A stretch of DNA of 64,000 nucleotides. Source: Pseudomonas tremae (GTDB taxonomy: Bacteria > Pseudomonadota > Gammaproteobacteria > Pseudomonadales > Pseudomonadaceae). The position numbers and the translations under genes were made by a program. Below the pieces are notes generated by a model that worked only from the letters and a program-made list of their open reading frames with translations, searched no databases and had not been told where the DNA came from. The stretch is from contig NZ_LJRO01000200.1 in assembly GCF_001401155.1 (NCBI RefSeq), positions 1 to 64,000 on the forward strand, written 5' to 3'. The stretch's first letter is position 1. Each line of letters starts with the position of its first letter. Shown one piece after another: positions 26,749 through 35,799 of this stretch.

Positions 26749-27912
26749 TTACTGGGCGTTGGCTTTGGGCTGGGCGGGCGGCGATTTAGCGGTAACCTTG
26801 TCACCTGGATTAAGCCCGCTCATGTTGCCGACGATCACCTGTTCACCGGTTTTGAGCCCCTCGGTGATCTGCCAGCGCGAGTCCTGCATGGCGCCAGTCT
26901 TGACCGGCCGGGTCTCGACTGCGCCGTCCTGACTGATCACCAGTACGCGTGCTGCACCATCACTGGAACGCTGAATGGCGCGCTGGGGAACGAGTATGGC
27001 GTTGGCGTCGACCCGCTGAGGCGTGCGTACGCGCACATACATGCCCGGCAGCAATACGCCTTTGGGGTTGGCGAAGCGCGCGCGCAACGAAACCTGGCCG
27101 GTGGTCCGGTCCACCGCAACATCGGTAAAAAGCAGGGTGCCCGTGCTCTTATAGTCAGTGCCGTCGACACTCAGTGACAGCGCGTCTTCTCCGCCCTTGG
27201 GCAAGCGACCCTCCTGAATGGCTGCGCGCATCCGCAGCGCTTCAGCCGCTGGCTGGGTGAAGTCGGCGTAGACCGGGTCCAACTGCTGAATCGTCGCCAT
27301 CAGTGTGGTCTCGCCCTGACCGACTAATGCGCCTTCGGTGACTGTCGCGCGACCGATACGCCCGGAAATCGGTGCCCTGACCGTGGCATAGCCCAAGTTC
27401 AGCCTGGCGGTTTCCACATCAGCCTGGGCAGATTTCTTGGCGGCAACCGCGTTCTGCAGCGCAGAGCGAGCGGTGTCGAAGGTCTGCCGACTCACCGCTT
27501 CAATTTCCACCAGTGACTCATAGCGCTTGGCCGTGGCCTGCGTTTCGAACAGCGTGGCTTCGGTGCGTGCCAGATCTCCCTGAGCCTTGGACAACGCTGC
27601 CTTGAACGGCGCCGGGTCGATCTGGAACAGTACCGCACCGGCTTTCACGTCGGCGCCTTCCTCGAAATTGCGCGTCAGCACGATGCCGGCCACCCGGGCT
27701 CGCACCTGTGCCACACGAACCGGTTCGATACGGCCGGGCAATTCGTCGATGACAGTGAAAGGCTCGGTGTTGACCGTGAACGCTTCTACCTCCTTGGGGG
27801 GCGCAGACGCAGCGTGGTCCTGCGCCGGCTTCTGCTCGCATCCGGCAAGCCCCAGCACGGCCAGCAGTGCCAAACCAGGCACGAAACGCCAATCGCTCAA
27901 ACTACTCATCAT
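26749..27912 (-). CDS. RND efflux membrane fusion protein (lipoprotein)
   Basis: A 387-residue periplasmic adaptor of the AcrA/MexA type that links the RND transporter to an outer-membrane channel. A lipobox LGLAGC places the lipidated cysteine at residue 25. The barrel-sandwich halves (GRIEPVRVAQVRARVAGIV and LGYATVRAPISGRIGR) flank a helical hairpin at about 95-165, followed by beta-barrel and membrane-proximal domains. The first gene of the pump operon, it is divergent from a TetR gene. The start may be the first or second Met. Confidence 0.94.
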   Translation of the reverse strand: MMSSLSDWRFVPGLALLAVLGLAGCEQKPAQDHAASAPPKEVEAFTVNTEPFTVIDELPGRIEPVRVAQVRARVAGIVLTRNFEEGADVKAGAVLFQIDPAPFKAALSKAQGDLARTEATLFETQATAKRYESLVEIEAVSRQTFDTARSALQNAVAAKKSAQADVETARLNLGYATVRAPISGRIGRATVTEGALVGQGETTLMATIQQLDPVYADFTQPAAEALRMRAAIQEGRLPKGGEDALSLSVDGTDYKSTGTLLFTDVAVDRTTGQVSLRARFANPKGVLLPGMYVRVRTPQRVDANAILVPQRAIQRSSDGAARVLVISQDGAVETRPVKTGAMQDSRWQITEGLKTGEQVIVGNMSGLNPGDKVTAKSPPAQPKANAQ

Positions 27913-27970
27913 TCACCTGGCCGCAGCCCATCAGACGCTAAAGACGCGCATAATCCACCTTTGTACTATG

Positions 27971-28010
27971 ATGAGTCAACATTGACTCATATGAGACTTT
28001 AGTGACTAAT
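27971..28010. promoter_or_regulatory. Two abutting 20-bp TetR operator-like sites
   Basis: ATGAGTCAACATTGACTCAT (27971-27990) is a perfect palindrome with 9-bp arms and a CA centre. It is followed without a gap by ATGAGACTTTAGTGACTAAT (27991-28010), which keeps ATGAG and TGACT-AT of the first. On the minus strand, TTGACT in the first site with GATTAT 18 bases further forms a plausible promoter for the pump operon, so a bound repressor would block it. The second site lies between this and the TetR gene. Confidence 0.75.
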
Positions 28011-28088
28011 TGTGTAGGCGCTTTGAGAATGCAGCTATCTTCTGCACAATGCGCCGCCCGCCACTTACACGAGTTGAAGACGTACCTA

Positions 28089-28646
28089 ATGGAATTACCC
28101 GCTGCTGACGACAAATTTCTGAAGGCCCTGGCCGTTGCGCTGGTTGACCATTCCAACGGTACGCTCAAGGACATTGCGCAGGCTGCTGGCGTAAGCAAGG
28201 CGACCCTCAACCGGTTCTGCGGGACCCGGGCCAATCTCGTGGAAATGCTCCTCAACCATGCCTCGGTCCTCATGAATCAGATGGTAGCCGACGCAGACCT
28301 GAAGCACGCGCCGCCGCTCGAGGCTTTCCAGCGGCTGGTGGACAACCACCTTATGCATCGCGAAATGCTGGTCTTTCTGGTCTTCCAGTGGCGCCCTGAT
28401 TCGCTCGACGAAAGCTGCGGCGGTCGTCGCTGGTTGCCTTACTCCGATGCACTCGATGCGTTCTTCCTGCGTGGTCAGCGTGAAGGACTGTTCAGGATCG
28501 ACATCAGCGCCACTGTTCTCAGCGAAATGTTTGCAGCGCTGCTCTCCGGGATGGTCGACGCCGAACGCCGCGGTCGTCTGGCGCGCGCAGGGATGGGAGC
28601 GCTGCTGATCCAGTTTTTCCTGCAGGGCGCGGCGGCCGTCAGGTAA
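28089..28646 (+). CDS. TetR family transcriptional regulator of the RND pump
   Basis: A TetR-type repressor of about 185 residues, with the N-terminal helix-turn-helix in GTLKDIAQAAGVSKATLNRF (about residues 20-40) and an all-helical ligand domain after it. It is divergent from the efflux operon, and tandem operator-like palindromes lie between them, so it likely represses the pump and itself. The start is uncertain: ATG 28089 begins a compact TetR domain; ATG 28029 and GTG 28002 are in frame, but the GTG lies inside the second operator-like site. No strong ribosome binding site is seen for any. Confidence 0.83.
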   Translation: MELPAADDKFLKALAVALVDHSNGTLKDIAQAAGVSKATLNRFCGTRANLVEMLLNHASVLMNQMVADADLKHAPPLEAFQRLVDNHLMHREMLVFLVFQWRPDSLDESCGGRRWLPYSDALDAFFLRGQREGLFRIDISATVLSEMFAALLSGMVDAERRGRLARAGMGALLIQFFLQGAAAVR

Positions 28647-28835
28647 GCAATAGCCTTGCAGCCAGCCCCGTGCTGTTTTGTCGCACCCTGCCTGACGCCC
28701 ATAAGACCGACGTTTGCGCGCCTGCTAATGGTTTGATACAGGATTGTCGGTATTCCCGACCGTCCGTGAGTGGTAAATTCGCCCCCTCTGAATTTGTCTG
28801 AACCCACGCGCCTTATCCTCCAGGGGACGTAAGAC

Positions 28836-29441
28836 ATGACGTACCAACCGACCCGCCGCCAGGTGGTCACAGGCCTCTCGTTGCTGAGCCTTGGCCTGCT
28901 GGCTGGCTGTGGCAATTCCAATGCTTTGCCGTTCAAGCACGGCAAAGACATGAGCAACGAAATTGTTGGCCGTAACTTCCGGCTCAAGGATTCGAAAGGC
29001 AACGTCAAGACCCTGTCGAGCTTTCGCGGCTTGATGCCGATGATTTTTTTTGGCTTCACCCAATGCCCGGCCATTTGCCCGACGGCGCTGGCGCGTGCCG
29101 CCCAGATCAGAAAACTGATGGGCGAGGAGGGCAAGACGCTTCAGGTGGTGTTCATTACACTTGATCCGGAGCGCGATACGCCCGAAGTGATCGATGCCTA
29201 CGTAAAAGCATTCGACCCGACCTTCGTTGCCCTGTCCGGCACGCTTGAAGAGACGGCCGCAACGGCGAAGGAGTTCGGCGTGTTTTTCGAGAAGGTCCCG
29301 CTGGGCGATACTTACACCATTTCCCACACAGCCACCAGTTACGTCTACGACACCCGCGGCGTGCTGCGCCTGGGGTTGTCGCACAGGCTGTCCGCTCAAC
29401 AATGCACCGAAGATCTGCTCACTTTGATGGAAGTATGCTGA
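28836..29441 (+). CDS. SCO1/SenC family copper chaperone lipoprotein
   Basis: Sco proteins bind copper in a thioredoxin fold and help assemble the CuA site of cytochrome oxidase or act as thiol reductants. The 201-residue protein has a lipobox LLAGC (Cys25), the copper motif CPAIC (Cys77, Cys81) and the distal ligand His164 in TISHTATSY. A ribosome binding site AGGGGA precedes the ATG. It overlaps the PCuAC gene by one base (TGATG). It may work with that protein, yet no cytochrome oxidase genes are in the window. Confidence 0.93.
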   Translation: MTYQPTRRQVVTGLSLLSLGLLAGCGNSNALPFKHGKDMSNEIVGRNFRLKDSKGNVKTLSSFRGLMPMIFFGFTQCPAICPTALARAAQIRKLMGEEGKTLQVVFITLDPERDTPEVIDAYVKAFDPTFVALSGTLEETAATAKEFGVFFEKVPLGDTYTISHTATSYVYDTRGVLRLGLSHRLSAQQCTEDLLTLMEVC

Positions 29442-29929
29442 TGACTGCTCTGATTCGTAATGCCGTAAAACCGCTTTTGCTGACCCTTTCGCTGCTGGGC
29501 CTGAGCGCTCAGGCACTGGCTGAAACACACGTCGATGATGCCTGGGTGCGTGCCACCGTACCGGGCCAGCCTTCGACGGGCGCCTTCATGCGCATTACGT
29601 CCAGCACCGACAGCAAACTGGTGGACGTTGCTTCACCTGCTGCCAAGACCGTGCAGATCCATCAGATGAGCATGAAAGGCGATGTGATGAGCATGCAACG
29701 CGTGACCTCGGTCGACCTGCCGGCGGGTGAGCCGGTGGTATTTGACTCCAACGGCTATCACGTGATGTTCATGGGCCTTGCTGCGCAGGTCAAAGAGGGT
29801 GACAAGGTGCCCCTGACCCTTACGGTGGAAGACGCCAAGGGCGTGAAGGAATCCGTTCAGGTCACGGCGATAGCCAGGTCACTGACCAGTGACGAAGACG
29901 GCGGGCACGGTGATCACAGCGGTCATTGA
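29441..29929 (+). CDS. Periplasmic copper chaperone PCuAC
   Basis: PCuAC proteins carry Cu(I) in the periplasm to cytochrome oxidase, often handing it to or from Sco. The 162-residue protein has a signal peptide ending at AQALA and the full copper signature H-X10-M-X21-H-X-M at His74, Met85, His107 and Met109. A His/Gly-rich tail (GGHGDHSGH) gives extra metal-binding capacity. The start at 29441 is favoured, because GGAAG lies 7 bp before it; ATG 29435 would be too close. Confidence 0.93.
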   Translation: MTALIRNAVKPLLLTLSLLGLSAQALAETHVDDAWVRATVPGQPSTGAFMRITSSTDSKLVDVASPAAKTVQIHQMSMKGDVMSMQRVTSVDLPAGEPVVFDSNGYHVMFMGLAAQVKEGDKVPLTLTVEDAKGVKESVQVTAIARSLTSDEDGGHGDHSGH

Positions 29930-29951
29930 CGTATTGCCTGATATGCGCAAG

Positions 29952-30036
29952 TGGCACGCGGAGCGTCACACGATAGTCCAGATTCCCGTTCCCCATGCTC
30001 GCGTGAGAATGCCTCGGGTGAGGCTCCGCGTCACAA
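29952..30036. repeat. Imperfect inverted intergenic repeat
   Basis: GCACGCGGAGCGTC (29954-29967) faces GAGGCTCCGCGTCAC (30020-30034) as imperfect inverted arms. Between them lies a GTTCCCC...GAATGCC stretch. Read on the minus strand this resembles a GACGCGGAGCGTC-plus-GTGGGAACG intergenic repeat common in P. syringae genomes, from memory. No second copy is in the window. Confidence 0.45.
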
Positions 30037-30184
30037 CTCTGCGCCGCACCACTCTTTCAGGTTCGTCGATGACCTGACCTGAGCGGACTGGGCATCCACT
30101 ACGCCGGTTACGTGATCCACAATGCAGTGATGCGAGGCGCTGAGCGTTGCTGTAGTGTGCGCACCCAAAACAAGGGGCGCCTAC

Positions 30185-31093
30185 ATGCAAGACCTGCTGA
30201 ACGAAATCCTCGATGAAGTAAGACCTTTGCTCGGCCAGGGCAAGGTCGCCGATTACATTCCGGCGCTGGGCGGAGTTCGGCCTGATCAGCTGGGCATCGC
30301 GGTGTATGGCAACGATGGCCAGATATTCTGCGCGGGTGATGCCGAGACACAGTTTTCGATTCAGAGCATTTCCAAGGTGTTCAGTCTGGTTCAGGCCATC
30401 GGCCATTCCGGCGAGGACATCTGGCAGCGTCTGGGCCATGAGCCCTCCGGCCAGCCGTTCAATTCGCTGGTGCAGCTGGAGTTCGAGCGAGGCAGGCCGC
30501 GCAATCCGTTCATCAACGCCGGTGCGCTGGTGATCTGCGACATTAACCAGGCGCGTTTTGCGGCGCCTTCGTTGTCGATGCGCGATTTTGTGCGCCGTCT
30601 GTGCGGCAACCGTTCGATCACCTCCGACTCCAAGGTCGCCGAGTCCGAATACCAGCACCGTTCGCGCAACGCGGCGGCGGCTTATCTGATGAAATCCTTC
30701 GATAATTTTCACGGCGACGTAGAGGACGTGCTGCGCAGTTATTTTCACCATTGTGCGTTGAGCATGAACTGCATTGATCTGGCGCGAGCTTTCGGGTTTC
30801 TGGCCAATCAAGGTTTTTGCGCCCACAGTGGCGAGCAGATCCTCAGCGCCCGCCAGGCCACCCAGGTCAATTCGATCATGGCCACCAGCGGTCTTTACGA
30901 CGAAGCCGGAAACTTCGCCTACCGCGTCGGTCTGCCGGGCAAAAGCGGGGTAGGCGGCGGGATTGTGGCAATCGTGCCGGAGCGCTTTTCAGTCTGTGTG
31001 TGGTCTCCGGAGTTGAACGCGGCAGGTAACTCCCTGGTTGGTATGGCTGCGCTGGAAAAACTCAGCGCGCGAATTGACTGGTCAGTCTTTTGA
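30185..31093 (+). CDS. glsA: Glutaminase A
   Basis: Converts L-glutamine to glutamate and ammonia. The 302-residue protein belongs to the serine-dependent beta-lactamase-fold glutaminases, with the S-x-x-K motif at Ser61-Lys64 ([11 protein letters not shown]) and the conserved [13 protein letters not shown]-like NRSITSD and GKSGVGGGI segments. ATG 30185 is favoured; an in-frame start at 30155 adds ten unconserved residues. Full length, cytoplasmic, and apparently in its own unit. Confidence 0.95.
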   Translation: MQDLLNEILDEVRPLLGQGKVADYIPALGGVRPDQLGIAVYGNDGQIFCAGDAETQFSIQSISKVFSLVQAIGHSGEDIWQRLGHEPSGQPFNSLVQLEFERGRPRNPFINAGALVICDINQARFAAPSLSMRDFVRRLCGNRSITSDSKVAESEYQHRSRNAAAAYLMKSFDNFHGDVEDVLRSYFHHCALSMNCIDLARAFGFLANQGFCAHSGEQILSARQATQVNSIMATSGLYDEAGNFAYRVGLPGKSGVGGGIVAIVPERFSVCVWSPELNAAGNSLVGMAALEKLSARIDWSVF

Positions 31094-31133
31094 GGTAACA
31101 GTGCTCGGAACGCAAATCGTCAGGAGTCATGGA

Positions 31134-32237
31134 TTGAATCGAAGTGTGTGCAAATGGCTCATGATGAGTGCTGCGCTTGTGGCACTAGCGGGGTGCGGTA
31201 CTCAGCGCGCTCAAGAGCCTGAACTGAGCCCCGAGCAGGCGCGTGCGCAGATCTCGCGTCTGATGCCTGCCAATGTCTCGGACCGGCAGGCGTGGGCGGC
31301 GGATATCCAGGCCGCGTTCGCCGCGCAGAAAATTCCGATGACAACCGAAAACGTATGTTCTGTATTGGCTGTGACCGAACAGGAATCGACCTTTCAGGCT
31401 GACCCTGCAGTGCCGGGCATGGGCCGTATTGCCCGCGCCGAAATCGACCGCCGCGCCGCGCGGCTGCACATTCCGAATGCTCTGATTGCCACGGCGTTGC
31501 GGGTGCGTTCGCCGGATGGCAAGACGTACGGCAAGCGGCTCGACTCGGCTCATACGGAAAAGGACCTGAGCGCCATTTTCGATGATTTCATCGGCATGGT
31601 GCCGTTGGGGCAGGTCCTTTTCGGTAACTTCAATCCGGTCAAGACCGGTGGACCGATGCAGGTCAGCATCGCTTTCGCCGAAAAACATGCCGAGGATTAT
31701 CCCTACACGGTTGACGGTTCGATCCGGCGAGAAGTGTTTACCCGCCGTGGCGGCATGTATTTCGGCATCGCCCATCTGCTGGGTTACCCGGTGAACTACA
31801 CGCAGACCTTGTACCGCTTCGCCGACTTCAATGCCGGTTGGTACGCCAGCCGTAACGCCGCATTTCAAAATGCTGTGAGCCGCGCGACCGGTATCGAACT
31901 GGCGCTTGATGGGGACCTGATCCGCTTCGACTCCACCTCGCCAGGCGCCACCGAGCTTGCAGTGCGCACGCTGGCGGACCGGTTGGGCATGAACAAGTCG
32001 CAGATATGGAGTCAGCTCAAGCAGGGCGACACCCTGGAGTTCGAGGACACCGATCTGTATCGCAAGGTATTCGCGCTGGCCGACACGTCAGCAGGCAAGC
32101 CCCTGCCAAGGGCCGTATTGCCCGGCATTACCCTGAAAAGCCCGAAAATCACTCGCAACCTCACCACCGCCTGGTTCGCCGAGCGCGTGGATGACCGGCG
32201 TGAACGCTGTGTGCAGCGCGCGCCGAAGGGCATTTGA
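31134..32237 (+). CDS. DUF1615 family lipoprotein
   Basis: A 367-residue predicted lipoprotein of the DUF1615 family, function unknown. A TTG start at 31134 follows AGGAG at 7-bp spacing and gives a proper lipoprotein signal, positive residues then a hydrophobic stretch ending in the lipobox ALAGC; an ATG at 31161 would drop the charged part. The body contains LAVTEQESTFQADP, which recalls the glutamate region of lytic transglycosylase-like folds, a weak resemblance only. It begins 40 bp after glsA, so read-through is possible. Confidence 0.82.
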   Translation: MNRSVCKWLMMSAALVALAGCGTQRAQEPELSPEQARAQISRLMPANVSDRQAWAADIQAAFAAQKIPMTTENVCSVLAVTEQESTFQADPAVPGMGRIARAEIDRRAARLHIPNALIATALRVRSPDGKTYGKRLDSAHTEKDLSAIFDDFIGMVPLGQVLFGNFNPVKTGGPMQVSIAFAEKHAEDYPYTVDGSIRREVFTRRGGMYFGIAHLLGYPVNYTQTLYRFADFNAGWYASRNAAFQNAVSRATGIELALDGDLIRFDSTSPGATELAVRTLADRLGMNKSQIWSQLKQGDTLEFEDTDLYRKVFALADTSAGKPLPRAVLPGITLKSPKITRNLTTAWFAERVDDRRERCVQRAPKGI

Positions 32238-32285
32238 ACCAGTTGGCACCGACTCCGCTCGTTTGAGGGTGCATTTCATGGATGA

Positions 32286-32711
32286 TCAGCGTGACAGAAG
32301 CTTTTCCGTGGTTTTATCCCGTTCGCCTGCAAAAAATGCATCAAGCACGCTCTTGAACACTGGTCGTTCAGGGGCGGCGAGGGCGAACAGGGTCATGCTC
32401 GAATGCAGCTTCAGGTCATCCGGCGAGCCGAATATCTGGCGTGCCGTACGCTCCGCCTGAGTCACGATGATGCTGGCGCATTGCTCCAGGCGCGCACCGA
32501 GCAGCGGGTGCTGCAGGTAGGCGCGGGTTTCTTCCAGACCGCTGATGGCGTAACGTTGTGCCATGTCGCTGCGGCCCAGCCCCTCGATCTGCGGAAACAC
32601 GAACCACATCCAGTGGCTGCGTTTATGCCCGGCTTCAAGTTCCATTACCACCTGTTGGAACACTGGCTGCTGAGCGTTGACAAAGCGTTGCAGGTTGTAA
32701 GCGTCGTTCAT
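32286..32711 (-). CDS. DUF1810 family protein
   Basis: A 141-residue cytoplasmic protein of the DUF1810 family, function unknown. The N-terminal NLQRFVNAQQPVFQQVVMEL and HWMWFVFPQIEGLG segments and the following ISGLEEARAYL-type stretch are family hallmarks. It stands alone, back to back with an ABC exporter gene. Confidence 0.88.
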   Translation of the reverse strand: MNDAYNLQRFVNAQQPVFQQVVMELEAGHKRSHWMWFVFPQIEGLGRSDMAQRYAISGLEETRAYLQHPLLGARLEQCASIIVTQAERTARQIFGSPDDLKLHSSMTLFALAAPERPVFKSVLDAFFAGERDKTTEKLLSR

Positions 32712-32797
32712 GATCTGCTTCCTGTTTTTTCACGAACCTGTGGTCGTATGATGGCCGCCCGACACGGGGGTTCTACCGGTCTCGAGAGTTTTTGCGA

Positions 32798-34609
32798 ATG
32801 CCTGTCTTCAAGCGCTTCACTATTTTCATGCAGCAGGCCTTTCGGGCTATGCACCTGGTATGGACCACTTCTCGCGGCTTGTCCGTCGGCCTGATACTGG
32901 CAACGCTGATTGCTGGACTGTTGCCCGCACTGGCCGCCTGGCTGGGACAGCGCATCGTGGACGCCGTCGTGGCCGCAATGCAGTTGCACGCCAGCACCGG
33001 CGACGCGCCTCTGTGGCCGGTATTGCGTTACGTATTGTTCGAAGCCGGTGTGCTGGCGCTGCTGGCCTGTGCGCAAAGAGCGTTGTCAGTGCAGCAGGCG
33101 CTGTTGCGGGTTTTGCTGGGCCAGAAGGTCAATACGTTGATTCTGGAAAAGGCCCAGACCCTGTCGCTGTCGCAATTCGAGGATTCGGAGTTCTACGACA
33201 AACTCGTGCGTGTCCGGCGCGAGGCCTCGACACGGCCGCTCGCGTTGGTGACCAAATCGCTCGGGCTGCTGCAAAACCTGATTTCGCTGATCAGCTTTGC
33301 TGTGCTGCTGGTGCATTTTTCGCCGTGGGCGTTGTTGATCCTGGTTGTCGGTGCATTGCCGGTGTTTTTTGCCGAGGCTCATTTTTCCGGTGATGCGTTC
33401 CGGTTGTTCACGCGTCGTGCCCCGGAAACCCGTCGACAGAATTACATTGAAACTCTGCTTTCCCACGAGGGCTACATCAAGGAAGTCAAGTTGTTCGGCT
33501 TCGCGCCATTGCTGCTGCGGCGCTATCGCGAGACCTTCGAGCGTCTGTACACCGAAGACCGCCGCCTGACTCTGCGCCGTGACGGCTGGGGCTTTCTGCT
33601 GGGGCTGCTGGGCACTGCGTCGTTCTACCTGGCGTATGCGTGGGTAGTGATCGATGCGGTACAGGGCAGAATCACTCTCGGTCAGATGACCATGTACCTC
33701 GTGCTCTTCAAGCAGGGGCAGGCCGCGGTCAGTAGCAGCCTTAGCGCTATTAGCGGCTTGTATGAGGACGGCCTGTACCTGGCGGACCTGTATGTCTACC
33801 TTGGCCAGCCGGTCACGCCACCGACGGGCAGCCTGACGCAGGGCGCGCTGCCAGGCGATGGCATGCGTTTCGAAAGGGTGAGTTTCACCTACCCGGGCAC
33901 CAGCCGCCCGGCACTTGAGCATATCGACCTGCACCTGGCACCGGGTCGCAGCGTAGCGCTGGTGGGTGAAAACGGTTCGGGCAAGACCACCCTGATCAAG
34001 CTGCTGACCCGCTTGTATCGCCCTGACGAGGGCCGAATCCTGCTGGATGGCAGCGATTTGCAGGACTGGGAAGAAGATGCGCTGCGCTCGCGCATTGGCG
34101 TGATTTTTCAGGACTTCATTCGTTATCAGTTTCTGGTCGGCGAAAATCTCGGTGTCGGCGACACTCATGCGTTTCACGATGAAACCCGCTGGCGCGAGGC
34201 GGCGGCGCAAGGCATGGCCGCGCAGTTCATCGAACAGCTCGACAAGGGTTACGCCACGCAGTTGGGACGCTGGTTCGCAGGCGGTCAGGAGCTGTCCGGT
34301 GGTCAATGGCAGAAAATAGCGCTGTCTCGCGCTTACATGCGCCGGGACGCCGATATTCTGATTCTCGACGAACCCACCGCTGCGCTGGATGCAGGCGCAG
34401 AGGCCGCCGTGTTCGATCATTTCCGTGAATACGCGAAAGGCCGCATGACGCTGCTCATATCGCACCGGTTTTCCAGCGTGCGTAACGCCGAGCACATCGT
34501 TGTACTGGAGCACGGGCGGGTGCTGGAACGCGGTGACCATGACAGCCTGATCGCCGCTGCAGGGCGCTACGCAACGCTGTTCGATCTTCAGGCGCAGGGC
34601 TATCGCTAG
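32798..34609 (+). CDS. ABC exporter, fused permease and ATPase
   Basis: A 603-residue half-transporter with six membrane segments in the first 320 residues and a C-terminal ATPase: Walker A GENGSGKTT, signature LSGGQWQ, Walker B ILILDEPTAALD. The membrane domain segment LSQFEDSEFYDKLVRVRREA is like that of exporters linked to peptide (lantibiotic-type) products rather than of MsbA. It probably works as a homodimer. No precursor peptide, peptidase or biosynthesis gene is next to it, so the cargo is unknown. ATG 32798 is taken; a TTG two codons earlier is possible. Confidence 0.9.
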   Translation: MPVFKRFTIFMQQAFRAMHLVWTTSRGLSVGLILATLIAGLLPALAAWLGQRIVDAVVAAMQLHASTGDAPLWPVLRYVLFEAGVLALLACAQRALSVQQALLRVLLGQKVNTLILEKAQTLSLSQFEDSEFYDKLVRVRREASTRPLALVTKSLGLLQNLISLISFAVLLVHFSPWALLILVVGALPVFFAEAHFSGDAFRLFTRRAPETRRQNYIETLLSHEGYIKEVKLFGFAPLLLRRYRETFERLYTEDRRLTLRRDGWGFLLGLLGTASFYLAYAWVVIDAVQGRITLGQMTMYLVLFKQGQAAVSSSLSAISGLYEDGLYLADLYVYLGQPVTPPTGSLTQGALPGDGMRFERVSFTYPGTSRPALEHIDLHLAPGRSVALVGENGSGKTTLIKLLTRLYRPDEGRILLDGSDLQDWEEDALRSRIGVIFQDFIRYQFLVGENLGVGDTHAFHDETRWREAAAQGMAAQFIEQLDKGYATQLGRWFAGGQELSGGQWQKIALSRAYMRRDADILILDEPTAALDAGAEAAVFDHFREYAKGRMTLLISHRFSSVRNAEHIVVLEHGRVLERGDHDSLIAAAGRYATLFDLQAQGYR

Positions 34610-34695
34610 ATAAAAGTGTTGCAGTGAATGACCAGTCGGCGTTTTATGGAAGCCCTGTTTCACGCCGTAATTTTTTGAATCAAACGGAGACATCG

Positions 34696-35733
34696 ATGCA
34701 ATTTCGTAAATTGGGCAAAACCGACCTGTCGGTCAGCGCGATCTGTCTGGGCACCATGACCTGGGGCGAGCAGAACACCCAGGATGAAGCATTCGAACAG
34801 ATTCGTATGGCCAAGGACGCCAAGGTCAACTTCCTCGACACGGCCGAGATGTACCCGGTGCCGCCGCGTGGCGAGACCTACACCAAGACCGAAAGCATCA
34901 TCGGCGAGTACTTCAAGAAGTACGGCGACCGCAGCGACTGGGTGTTGGCCAGCAAAGTGGCCGGACCCGGTCGCATGGAGCACATCCGTGATGGCAACCC
35001 GCGCCTCGACCGCAAGAACATTACTGCAGCACTTGAGGCCAGCCTCAAGCGTCTGAACACGGATTATCTGGACCTGTACCAGTTGCACTGGCCGGATCGC
35101 AAGACCAACTTTTTCGGTGTCCTGGGTTATACCCACGACCCTGACGACCAAGCGGTCGAGATCGAGGAAACCCTGTCGGTCCTGGCTGATCTGGTCAAGG
35201 CAGGCAAGATCCGTCACTTCGGTCTGTCCAACGAAACGCCGTGGGGCACCCAGCGCTTTCTGAGCCTTGCCGAAAAGCTTGATCTGCCGCGCGCCGTGTC
35301 GATCCAGAACCCCTACAACCTGCTGAACCGCACATTCGAAGTCGGTCTGGCAGAAATCGCCATTCGCGAACAGATCGGCTTGCTGGCCTATTCGCCACTG
35401 GCGTTCGGTGTGCTGGCCGGCAAGTACCTTGACGGCGCACGTCCGGCCGATGGCCGCCTGACCCTGTTCGAGCGCTTCCAGCGCTACAACAACCCGCAGG
35501 CCGTCAGCGCTACCGCCCAATACGTTGCGCTGGCCCGCGAGCATGGTCTGGACCCTTCGCACATGGCACTGGCTTACGTGACCAGCCGCCCGTTCGTGAC
35601 CAGTAACATCATCGGCGCCACGAAACTGGAGCAGTTGAAGATCAATCTGGACAGCATCGATGTCACGCTGTCCGATGAAGTGATCGCCGGTATCGAGGCT
35701 ATTCACACCGCGCAACCCAACCCCGCGCCATAA
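34696..35733 (+). CDS. Aldo-keto reductase, NADP(H)-dependent (Tas-like)
   Basis: A 345-residue aldo-keto reductase. The catalytic tetrad is complete: Asp48, Tyr53, Lys87 and His130 (in DLYQLHWPD). The start MQFRKLGKTDLSVSAICLGT and the insert with YPVPPRGETYTKTE are like E. coli Tas. ATG 34696 has CGGAGA upstream; 34624 is in frame but unlikely. It probably reduces an aldehyde or ketone with NADPH; the physiological substrate is unknown. Confidence 0.92.
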   Translation: MQFRKLGKTDLSVSAICLGTMTWGEQNTQDEAFEQIRMAKDAKVNFLDTAEMYPVPPRGETYTKTESIIGEYFKKYGDRSDWVLASKVAGPGRMEHIRDGNPRLDRKNITAALEASLKRLNTDYLDLYQLHWPDRKTNFFGVLGYTHDPDDQAVEIEETLSVLADLVKAGKIRHFGLSNETPWGTQRFLSLAEKLDLPRAVSIQNPYNLLNRTFEVGLAEIAIREQIGLLAYSPLAFGVLAGKYLDGARPADGRLTLFERFQRYNNPQAVSATAQYVALAREHGLDPSHMALAYVTSRPFVTSNIIGATKLEQLKINLDSIDVTLSDEVIAGIEAIHTAQPNPAP

Positions 35734-35799
35734 CCTGCACTGAACTTCCCGTCAGCCTCGCCAGTCAGCACTAGGTGCTTACTTCGAGGCTGAACCCTG

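Noticed and set aside
33086..34693. Minus-strand open frame of 535 codons opposite the ABC exporter
   Set aside because: Antisense shadow of a gene with clear Walker and signature motifs.
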